A DNA stretch of 64,000 bases from CAVWXT01 sp963759115 (GTDB lineage Bacteria > Planctomycetota > Planctomycetia > Pirellulales > Thermoguttaceae). Below are positions 57,329 to 64,000 of the stretch, piece by piece. A program made the position numbers and the translations under genes. The notes beneath the pieces are model-generated. The model searched no databases. It had not been told where the DNA came from and saw only the letters and a program-made list of their open reading frames with translations. The DNA lies in contig CAVWXT010000005.1 in the NCBI GenBank assembly GCA_963759115.1, positions 2,776,608 to 2,840,607 of the forward strand, written 5' to 3'. Position 1 is the first letter of the stretch. Each line of letters starts with the position of its first letter.

Positions 57329-57830
57329 CAGGCGAGGAAGCGGTCCCGTCCCTTCGCCCGGCGAGGTCGGCGGGTCCCGCTTCGCCTCCATGTCCATGCC
57401 GCCCGTGTTTGGAGTCCGAACACGGGCCCCCGTCAGGAACGGGCAACTTCCCATTGTGGGAAGTTGGGAAGTACCGTCAGGCATGACGGCTCGTGCCGAG
57501 AAGCTCCGTCTGCCGCCCATCGCCACAAACCCGTTGGCCACGTCCGTCCACCGGGAGCCCGATCGTAGGAACTCCGTTCCTCCACCCTCAATCGCTCCGA
57601 GCCCCGTTCCGGGCGACCCGCCGCCTCGTCGTCCGCCCGGCCCGGCGACGAAACCGACGCCTTCCCCGACTCGCCGGCTCACGGCGGAGGCTTCGGACGA
57701 CCCCGCCCGATACGGCTAGCCGGCGTCGGGAACCTCTATTCCCACGGCTTTCCGGGGACTTGACATCCGAGCTGTCTCCCTGCCCGGAAACCAGGCAAGA
57801 CGGCGAACAGTCGGCTGGGTTTCTGCAAAA
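57329..57830. repeat. Long dispersed repeat, copy B
   Basis: Second copy of 54738-55085, same orientation, 2.6 kb away. Best-conserved parts are 57329-57431 and about 57606-57820. Includes a segment with the ACTTCCCA/TGGGAAGT palindrome that copy A lacks. Confidence 0.7.
57404..57424. repeat. Palindromic intergenic repeat, copy 4
   Basis: Arms CGTGTTTGGA and TCCGAACACG around one base, one mismatch. Confidence 0.6.
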
Positions 57831-58091
57831 CGAACGATTTTGACACGGTCAGGACGGTGGTTCCCGCAACCTCCAAATGCAATGGAATGCCGTAGCCTCT
57901 GATCGTCCATGCAAACAAACGGCGCAAACTGGGATAACTGCATGGGATTCTTGTGGCGAAGAGAAACTGGTCAAACCGCTCTGAACGGATTTGCCGAATA
58001 TGACGATGCGGCAGTGGTATCGGTTGCGCCGGCTTTGCTGGCGTGCAGACCAGGTTCCTCCGCTTGGCTGGGTAACAAGAAAGGCCCTGCC

Positions 58092-59726
58092 ATGTTCCAG
58101 ACGTGCATACTCAGACGAATCGTGCTGGCACTGTCGGCCGGGGCCGTTTTTTCGTTGGCCGGCTGTACGAGTCTCTGCAATTACGTCCATAACGGGTTCA
58201 AGGTTGGGCCGAACTACTGCCCACCGCCCGCCCCCGTTGCCAAACACTGGATCGACCAAGCCGACATTCACGTCGCCGACGGCCAAGACCTCAGCCGGTG
58301 GTGGACGGTCTTCCACGATCCGACGCTTGACCGCCTGATCCTGTGCGCTTATCGGCAGAACTTGACGTTGCGTGAGGCTAGCTTCCGCATTCTCCAAGCG
58401 CGTGCCCTGTTGGGAATTGCCAGGGGTGAGATCTTCCCGCAAACACAAAACGCCGCGGGCAGTTTCCAGCGCATCGCCCAGAGCCGGAACACGGGCCAGG
58501 GACCTCTAGTCGTGCCCTTTTTCGACCAGTGGAGCTTCGGCTTCAACTTGGCGTGGGAGTTGGACTTCTGGGGCCGGCTCCGCCGTGCCATCGCCGCGGC
58601 GGACAACCAGCTCGACGCCTCCGTGGCCGACTACGACCAAGTACTGGTCACGCTGCTTGGCGACGTGGCCACCAACTATGTGCAAATCCGCACCGACCAG
58701 GAACGGCTCCGCTACCTGCGTCAGAACGTGACCATCCTGGAACTGGTGTTGAAGTGGACCGAGCGGCGGGAAAAGGTTGGCTTCAAAACGACTCCCTTGG
58801 ACATTCACCAGACCGAGAGCAATCTGGAGCAGACCGTCTCGGGTATCTCGCAATTGGAGATGGACCTTCGGACGGCGGAAAACCGGTTGTGCGTCCTGAT
58901 GGGCATGCCGCCGGCGGACCTCGGCAACATGCTTGGCGAGGACCTCATCCCCACCGCTCGGCCGGAACTGGCCATTGGCATTCCCGCCGAGTTGCTCCGC
59001 CGCCGCCCGGACGTGCGAAGGGCCGAACGCCAGGCAGCCGCACAGTCGGAGGCGATCGGCATCGCCGAGGCCGATCTCTATCCGGCTTTCTCCATCGGCG
59101 GCACCCTGGGATGGCAGTCGAAGGATTTTTCCGATCTATTCTCCGGCAAATCGTTGGACGCTAACGTTGGCCCGTCGTTCCAGTGGAAGATCCTCAACTA
59201 TGGACGGATCGCCAACAACATCCGTTACCAGGACGCCAAGTTCCAGGAATTGGTGACGATCTACCAGCAGATGGTGCTTCAGGCGGCCGAGGAGACAGAG
59301 GACGGGTTGGTTACGTTCCTCCAGGCCCAACGCCGGACGCGGCATCTGGAAAAGAGCGTGGTCGCAGCCAGCGCTGCGGTGAAGGACATGTTCCTGCCCA
59401 CCGCGCTGGGTCAGCCCGGCTTCGATTTCAACCGGTTCGCCCTGATTGAGCAGAACCGGATCGTGCAGCAAGACCTCCTGGCCCAGTCGCGGGGCGAAAT
59501 CGCCCAAGGGTTGATCCAAGTTTATCGGGCGTTAGGGGGAGGATGGGAGATTCGTCAGGAGTCTACGCCGGAAGTGCCACCGCCACCCGAAGTCCCGCCC
59601 AGCGTCGTACCCGAGGGGGTGGAGGAACTGCAAAGGTTGCGGAACCTGCTGGAGCCGCCGGCCGGCCAACCTGCCCCGATGTCCGAGCCGCTGCCCGCGC
59701 CGCCGCCGGAACTGCCGCGGTCCTAG
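58092..59726 (+). CDS. RND efflux outer-membrane factor (NodT/OprM-type lipoprotein)
   Basis: 544 residues from ATG 58092. MFQTCILRRIVLALSAGAVF with lipobox SLAGC makes it a lipoprotein. VGPNYCPPPAPVAKHW and WWTVFHDPTLDRLILCAYRQ are typical of the NodT N-terminus. Two TolC-type repeats follow (AWELDFWGRLRRAIAAAD; IPAELLRRRPDVRRAERQ, the family's most conserved motif). The last 50 residues are proline-rich (PPPPEVPPSVVPEGVEE). It forms the outer-membrane duct of a tripartite pump whose adaptor and pump genes follow at 60154 and 62990. Confidence 0.9.
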   Translation: MFQTCILRRIVLALSAGAVFSLAGCTSLCNYVHNGFKVGPNYCPPPAPVAKHWIDQADIHVADGQDLSRWWTVFHDPTLDRLILCAYRQNLTLREASFRILQARALLGIARGEIFPQTQNAAGSFQRIAQSRNTGQGPLVVPFFDQWSFGFNLAWELDFWGRLRRAIAAADNQLDASVADYDQVLVTLLGDVATNYVQIRTDQERLRYLRQNVTILELVLKWTERREKVGFKTTPLDIHQTESNLEQTVSGISQLEMDLRTAENRLCVLMGMPPADLGNMLGEDLIPTARPELAIGIPAELLRRRPDVRRAERQAAAQSEAIGIAEADLYPAFSIGGTLGWQSKDFSDLFSGKSLDANVGPSFQWKILNYGRIANNIRYQDAKFQELVTIYQQMVLQAAEETEDGLVTFLQAQRRTRHLEKSVVAASAAVKDMFLPTALGQPGFDFNRFALIEQNRIVQQDLLAQSRGEIAQGLIQVYRALGGGWEIRQESTPEVPPPPEVPPSVVPEGVEELQRLRNLLEPPAGQPAPMSEPLPAPPPELPRS

Positions 59727-60153
59727 CGGCCTGTTTGAGCGCCGAGAACTGGAACGCAGGCGTCTCGACGACCTCAGAGCACACAGGCAAAACACCCATG
59801 CTCCAGTGACCATCGTAAGACAATTTTTCTAACTTGTTCCGGGAGATGACCGAGTTGGAAAACTTGTCCTGAGGGCCAATCCACCGCGCCAGTGGGCAGG
59901 TATATACACACAAGCCGATCGTGGGGGTCCAGATGCATGGCCGTGGGCTGTTCCGTCCGGTTTCGGCGGCCGAAGTCGCGTCTTGCGGCTGCTTTCGACC
60001 TGAAATGCGTTGGTCTTAGTTGCTACTCCCAGAACACTTCATGTAACTTATACTGTGAACGGGAGTCGTTTCTTCATGGAAAACGTTTCATTTTTGCCCG
60101 TTCACAGTATGATCCTATGAGCTAATGAAGCAATTTACCGGCGAGAACAACGC
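59727..60153. other. Intergenic stretch with an operator-like inverted repeat
   Basis: No gene is supported. It ends with the 14-bp inverted repeat described at 60050-60110, close to a TATACT box, so the adaptor gene may have its own promoter. Confidence 0.5.
60050..60110 (+). promoter_or_regulatory. 14-bp inverted repeat (operator or attenuator) before the RND adaptor gene
   Basis: ATACTGTGAACGGG (60050-60063) and CCCGTTCACAGTAT (60097-60110) are perfect complements 33 bases apart, and AAACGTTT lies between them. The left arm overlaps a possible -10 box (TATACT). It is 44 bases before ATG 60154. A TetR- or MarR-like operator or an mRNA hairpin are both possible. Confidence 0.5.
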
Positions 60154-61317
60154 ATGTGTCAGAAACGCGGACTGTGGGTGGGGCTTGTTTGCCTGTTGCT
60201 AGTTGTAATCGTCGGCTGTTGGCGGCAATCGGCGGCGGGGCCGTCGACGGCCGATGACAAGGCCGTCCCAGAGGTGCTTGTAGGGCAGCCGGTGGTTGAG
60301 ACCATTACGGACTACGAGGATTTCATCGGTCATACCGAGCCAATGATGGCCGTCGAGATTCGTGCCCGCGTAAGCGGCTATCTCATCGAGGGTCTGAGGG
60401 ACGGCGGGCCGAACAGGGAAGGGACCGAGGTCAAAAAAGGCGAGTTGCTGTTTGAGATCGATCCGCGGACCTACGAGGCCGACAAGAGCAGGGCTGAGGC
60501 CGCGTTGGCGCAGAGCCAAGCCCACCTGGAACGCTTGACCAAGGACCTCAAGCGTGCCCAGGAACTGCTGCCGACTCGCTCGATCGCCCAGGGCGACTAC
60601 GACCAGATTGCCGGCGACCACAAGGAGGCGGAGTCGGCGGTGAAGACGGCTCAATCCGTGCTGCGGCTGGCCCAGTTGAACGTCGAATTCACCAAAGTCC
60701 GGGCGCCGTGCGACGGGCGGGTGAGCAAGCAGTTAATCGATCCGGGCAATATGGTCCAGACCGATCAGACGCCGCTGACGACTATCGTCACGCTGGACCC
60801 GATCTATGCCTACTTCGACATTGATGAGCGGACACTGCTACAACTGCGACGCATGGTGCGGGCGGGAAAAATGCAGTCGGCCCGCGAGGCCAAGGTCGAA
60901 ATCCTATTGGAGCTGACGGATGAGAGCGACTATCCACACATAGGGACGATCGACTTCGCCGACAACCGTGTGGACGTGATGACCGGCAACCTGCAACTCC
61001 GCGGCGTGTTTCCTAATCCCAAACGAATTATCTCGCCGGGGATGTTCGCGCGGATCCGATTACCCATCGGCGGGCCGCATCAGGCGATTCTGATTCCAGA
61101 GGCGGCGCTGGGTTCCGACCAGGGGCAGAGGTTCCTCTACGTCGTCAACGACAAGAATGACGTGGAGTACCGGAAGGTGCAGATCGGGTCGCTTCACGGC
61201 ACGTTGCGGGTAATCACGAGTGGACTGGCTGAGGCAGACCGGGTCGTCCTAGAGGGCCTGCAACGAGTCCAGCCGGGAATCAAGGTCCAACCGAAAAACG
61301 TCGAAGCGACAAAATGA
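60154..61317 (+). CDS. RND efflux periplasmic adaptor (membrane-fusion protein)
   Basis: 387 residues. MCQKRGLWVGLVCLLLVVIV with GC following suggests a lipoprotein. DYEDFIGHTEPMMAVEIRAR begins the adaptor fold; VSGYLIEGL and VKKGELLFEIDPRTYEA form the first lipoyl half, a helical hairpin (AEAALAQSQAHLERLTKDLK) follows, then LNVEFTKVRAPCDGRVSKQ (second lipoyl half) and the beta-barrel (GMFARIRLPIGGPHQAILIP). It connects the pump at 62990 to the outer-membrane factor at 58092. An IS1182-type element now lies between it and the pump gene. Confidence 0.92.
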   Translation: MCQKRGLWVGLVCLLLVVIVGCWRQSAAGPSTADDKAVPEVLVGQPVVETITDYEDFIGHTEPMMAVEIRARVSGYLIEGLRDGGPNREGTEVKKGELLFEIDPRTYEADKSRAEAALAQSQAHLERLTKDLKRAQELLPTRSIAQGDYDQIAGDHKEAESAVKTAQSVLRLAQLNVEFTKVRAPCDGRVSKQLIDPGNMVQTDQTPLTTIVTLDPIYAYFDIDERTLLQLRRMVRAGKMQSAREAKVEILLELTDESDYPHIGTIDFADNRVDVMTGNLQLRGVFPNPKRIISPGMFARIRLPIGGPHQAILIPEAALGSDQGQRFLYVVNDKNDVEYRKVQIGSLHGTLRVITSGLAEADRVVLEGLQRVQPGIKVQPKNVEATK

Positions 61318-61355
61318 TTCTTACGCTCCGTGTGAGGAGCCCGGTGTCACGCGGA

Positions 61356-62960
61356 GAGCTTGTGAAAAAATCGATTTGTACGTTGTGGTGCTTTAGCTGG
61401 AGCCGTGTTTTTTTGCGACTTTCGCAGTGGCCCAGCGAAGGTTCGCGAACTGTTTACGGAGGCCGTGACTCGCGGGAATGGCAAGGATTGTGGTGCATGC
61501 TTTGCGCAGATTCTCCCATGCCGCTGTTTTGTGCTGCACGCCCGCTCGACGGGAGCTTAGGCGGCGGCTTTCGCCGGCTCCGCGCGCAGTGCCACCCAGC
61601 GAAACAGGTTGTGGACCAACACGTACCACAGCACCACCGCTTTGACCTTCTGCAGCCCGCGGACCACAAACTGGTAAAGCCCGCGGTTGCGGCACTCGGC
61701 GTTGGACCACTCACATTTGCCGCGCTGTTTGTATTTCTGCTGGGCCTCCGGGGTTCCCATCCGCCGGCGCCACTCGGCTACCTTCGGGCTGTCGCCGGGC
61801 TTGGCAGCGTACGGGTCTTTCCCTTGCTGCTGCTGTTGCTCCACCTCTTTGGGCGGCGCGAACACCGTTACACCCCGCTGACCCACACTTTCCAGATCTC
61901 CCTTGGTAGCAAGGCCGCCGTCCACGTAATACTCGGCGTCCTTCGGCAAGGGCGCTTGTTCGGCTTCGATCTGTTGCACCATCGCTTCCATCTGGCCGGC
62001 ATCGGCGACGTTCAGCAGGTCGGCCCCCACGATCACCAAGCTGTTCAAGTCGGTGGCAAGTTCGACGTTGTAGGCGGGGCGGGTGCCGCCATCGCCCATT
62101 TTCATCCGGCGGGCTTCAGGGTCGGTCGTGCTGGCACGAGCCGAGGCCCCATCTCCCTTCTTCCTTTTCTCGCGGGCTTCGGCCACCTTCTGGACTTCTT
62201 CTTGGGCCTGCTTCAGCCGCTCGATTCTCTCCTCCGCCGAGCGCTCCTGCGCCGCTTGTTGGGAGGCCGAGCGGCCCGTCTCCTGCTCAAACTCCTGTTG
62301 CAGACGGTCCCATCGCTGTTCGGCTTCTGCCAGCAGTTGTTGCAACGTTTCCTTTCGCTTAAAGGAGTCGTTGCCGGCGTTGGCTCGCACCCGCATGCCG
62401 TCTTGCCCGATCCTTTCCAGGTTTACCAGACCTTCGGCCCTCATCACCGCCACGTTGTTGACCACTTGATCCTTCAGCCATTCCAGATGCGCGGTGCGGA
62501 AATCGGACAACGTGTGGTAATTGACGTCCACCCCGCCCCGAAGCCACTTGTAGGGATCGCAGTCGTAGCACCGCCGCATCAGTTCGCGGGCGCTGCCCAT
62601 GCCCTCGTCTGTGGCGTAGGTCCACAAGGCTACGAGGAGCCGGGGATCAGTGGCCGGACGGCCGGCATGGTTTTCCACGGCCTTGATCCCCGCGTACAGG
62701 GGAGACAGGTCCAATTGTTGGGTCAACTCCCACACCACGCGTGCTTTGTGGCCGGGCGGAATCAAATCGTCAATCTTCTTCGGGTTGGGGTCAACCCGCG
62801 TGCGGTCCGGCGATTTCATGCGAGGCGCCGCTTCCGTGCTAGCATCCTGGGGTTCCATGGCGGTTGCCGAATTTCGAGGGGAAAACGTCTCCGTTCAAGG
62901 AAAACGCCCCAGTATGTTCGAATTCAGCAAACGCTCAAATATCGATTTCTTCACACGCTC
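61356..62960. mobile_element. IS1182-family insertion element between adaptor and pump genes
   Basis: 1605 bp. Ends GAGCTTGTGAAAAAATCGAT at the left and, on the other strand, GAGCGTGTGAAGAAATCGAT at the right, 18 of 20 alike. GGA is repeated at both outer borders (61353-61355 and 62961-62963). The element points against the efflux operon and separates the pump from its adaptor by 1.67 kb. Confidence 0.85.
61557..62858 (-). CDS. IS1182-family DDE transposase
   Basis: 433 residues, intact. N-terminal DUF772 part: VWELTQQLDLSPLYAGIKAV, GRPATDPRLLVALWTYATDE and LMRRCYDCDPYKWLRGG, with VNYHTLSDFRTAHLEWL. A coiled segment (LQQLLAEAEQRWDRLQQEFE) follows, then DPEARRMKMGDGGTRPAYNV, AEYYVDGGLATKGDLES (catalytic aspartate area) and CRNRGLYQFVVRGLQKVKAV (glutamate area). 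A standard length for the family. Confidence 0.88.
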   Translation of the reverse strand: MEPQDASTEAAPRMKSPDRTRVDPNPKKIDDLIPPGHKARVVWELTQQLDLSPLYAGIKAVENHAGRPATDPRLLVALWTYATDEGMGSARELMRRCYDCDPYKWLRGGVDVNYHTLSDFRTAHLEWLKDQVVNNVAVMRAEGLVNLERIGQDGMRVRANAGNDSFKRKETLQQLLAEAEQRWDRLQQEFEQETGRSASQQAAQERSAEERIERLKQAQEEVQKVAEAREKRKKGDGASARASTTDPEARRMKMGDGGTRPAYNVELATDLNSLVIVGADLLNVADAGQMEAMVQQIEAEQAPLPKDAEYYVDGGLATKGDLESVGQRGVTVFAPPKEVEQQQQQGKDPYAAKPGDSPKVAEWRRRMGTPEAQQKYKQRGKCEWSNAECRNRGLYQFVVRGLQKVKAVVLWYVLVHNLFRWVALRAEPAKAAA

Positions 62961-62989
62961 GGAGCGTGACGAATACAAAGCGGTTGGCC

Positions 62990-64000
62990 ATGTTCTCGCG
63001 CTTCTTCATCGACCGGCCAATTTTCGCCACCGTGCTGTCGGTGGTGATTACGCTAGGGGGCGGGATCGCGTACCTCCGGCTCCCGTTGACGCAGTATCCC
63101 CGGGTGACGCCGCCGACGGTGCGAATCCGCTGCACCTACCCCGGGGCCAGCGCCGAAGTGGTGGCCCAGAGCGTGGCGGCCCCAATCGAGCAGCAGGTCA
63201 ACGGCGTCGAGAACATGATCTACATGGAGTCGCAGTCGGCCAACGACGGCTCGTACAATCTCACGGTGACGTTCGAACAAGGGGTGAACCTGAACCTGGC
63301 CCAAGTGCTGGTGCAGAATAGGGTGAATCTCGCCTTGCCGATGCTGCCGGACGTGCTCAAGCGAACCGGTGTAGTCACCCGCAAGATGTCCCCCGACATG
63401 CTCATGTCGGTCAACCTCTATTCGCCCCACGGCCGCTACGACCAACTGTATCTGAGCAACTTTGCGTTGATGCGGTTATACGATGAGTTACTCCGCGTGC
63501 CGGGCGTAAGCGATGTCAATATTATGGGGCAGCGGGACTACAGCATGAGGATTTGGCTGGACCCGGACAAACTTGCCGTGCGAAACCTCACGGCCAACGA
63601 CGTGGTCAATACTATCCGCGAGCAGAACGTCGCGGTGGCCTCGGGCCGGATTGGGCAAGCGCCGATCCGCCGGGGTCAGGAAACGCAAATTACGCTGTCC
63701 ACGCTTGGCCGACTGGATAAGCCGGAGCAGTTTGCCAACATGATTCTCCGCACGACCTCGTACGGCCGGGTAACGCGGCTGCGCGACGTCGCTCGCGTCG
63801 AGATGGGGGCGTAAACCAAGACGTAAGCTGCAAGCTGGATGGTTATCCGTCGGCGGGGCTGTTTGTCGTCCAGTTGCCGGACGCTAACGCCCTGGACGTG
63901 GCCGAGCGGGTCCGCGCGAAAATGGACGAGCTGGCCAAGGACTTTCCGGATGACCTGAAATACGGGATCTTATTCGACACCACACCCTACACCAGCGAGT
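62990..64000 (+). CDS. RND-family inner-membrane efflux pump (AcrB/MexB-type), 3' partial, one frameshift
   Basis: Begins MFSRFFIDRPIFATVLSVVI, the usual HAE1 start with the first membrane helix; YLRLPLTQYPRVTPPTVRI, TYPGASAEVVAQSVAAPIEQ and VNGVENMIYMESQSANDGSY are the classic porter-domain motifs. Near 63814 the frame breaks (EMGA, stop); another frame gives NQDVSCKLDGYPSAGLFVVQ and ALDVAERVRAKMDEL to the window end. It is the proton-driven pump of the tripartite system with the genes at 58092 and 60154; the rest lies outside the window. Confidence 0.9.

Larger units (their letters stand above)
56704..58091. other. Repeat-rich intergenic stretch upstream of the efflux operon; no supported gene
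   Basis: Holds copy B of the long repeat (57329-57830), the palindrome at 57404-57424 and the palindrome at 57446-57464. An in-frame extension of the efflux gene from 57909 is unlikely because ATG 58092 starts a clear signal peptide. Confidence 0.55.

Noticed and set aside
57909..58091. Upstream ATG extension of the outer-membrane factor by 61 codons
   Set aside because: The signal peptide and lipobox begin at ATG 58092; an extension would bury the signal.
61314..62969. 551-codon plus-strand frame after the RND adaptor
   Set aside because: It lies antisense to the IS1182 transposase, which has clear family motifs.

Overview
The window (about 60% GC) looks like a chromosome segment of a member of the Planctomycetota, probably from an environmental genome. 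This rests on recognisable families, not on any search: GYF_2-domain proteins, SHD1 (SLA1 homology) domains, DUF4838 proteins, ISAzo13-type (Rhodopirellula-type) transposases, a sigma-factor/Ser-Thr-kinase pair, and many secreted proteins with lineage-specific modules. The coding record is heavily scarred. More than fifteen genes need a frame change to read through, several others are remnants, and at least four insertion elements sit inside genes or operons. Some frame breaks may be assembly indels, because they cluster at 0-8, 23-30 and 34-50 kb while 11.5-22.9 kb is clean.

Layout. 0-2.7 kb: 3' part of a type IIG restriction-modification protein. 2.9-8.1 kb: an oxidoreductase remnant, two tandem NagX-like membrane acyltransferases (first one broken) and a frameshifted DUF4838 protein. 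8.1-8.8 kb: remnants of a replication-like protein and an IS110 transposase. 8.9-11.4 kb: DUF1848 protein and a large unknown protein. 11.5-22.9 kb: a carbohydrate and small-molecule block with a secreted alpha/beta hydrolase, DUF169, a GH9 glycosidase, AroDE (its dehydratase half lacks two key residues), an MFS transporter, a URO-D-like protein and a 889-residue glucuronidase-like secreted protein. 23-25.8 kb: small and remnant genes.

25.7-50.7 kb is an accessory locus built from a few recurring modules: a sigma factor with a Ser/Thr kinase (split by an IS110/IS1111 element), GYF_2 proteins with membrane segments, SHD1 proteins, a TPR lipoprotein, a Sel1 protein, a GH26-like protein, and at least two extracytoplasmic modules shared between the kinase and its neighbours. 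Three host genes here are split by insertions that can be removed on paper to restore the reading frame exactly. The most complex is a GYF-Sel1 gene carrying an unknown mobile gene, which carries an ISAzo13 element, which carries an ISNCY/IS1202-type element (three levels of nesting).

50.7-57.9 kb: small genes, palindromic and longer dispersed repeats, a secreted unknown protein, and at 52250-53971 (minus) a lipoprotein-redoxin gene with an in-frame TGA exactly where the first cysteine of the redox motif should be, followed by a 7-bp hairpin of the bacterial SECIS type. I read this as a selenoprotein, the best candidate for a noteworthy finding. 58.1-64 kb: an RND efflux operon (outer-membrane factor, adaptor, inner-membrane pump), with an IS1182-family element between adaptor and pump and a 14-bp inverted repeat in front of the adaptor gene. 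No rRNA, tRNA or CRISPR array was recognised.
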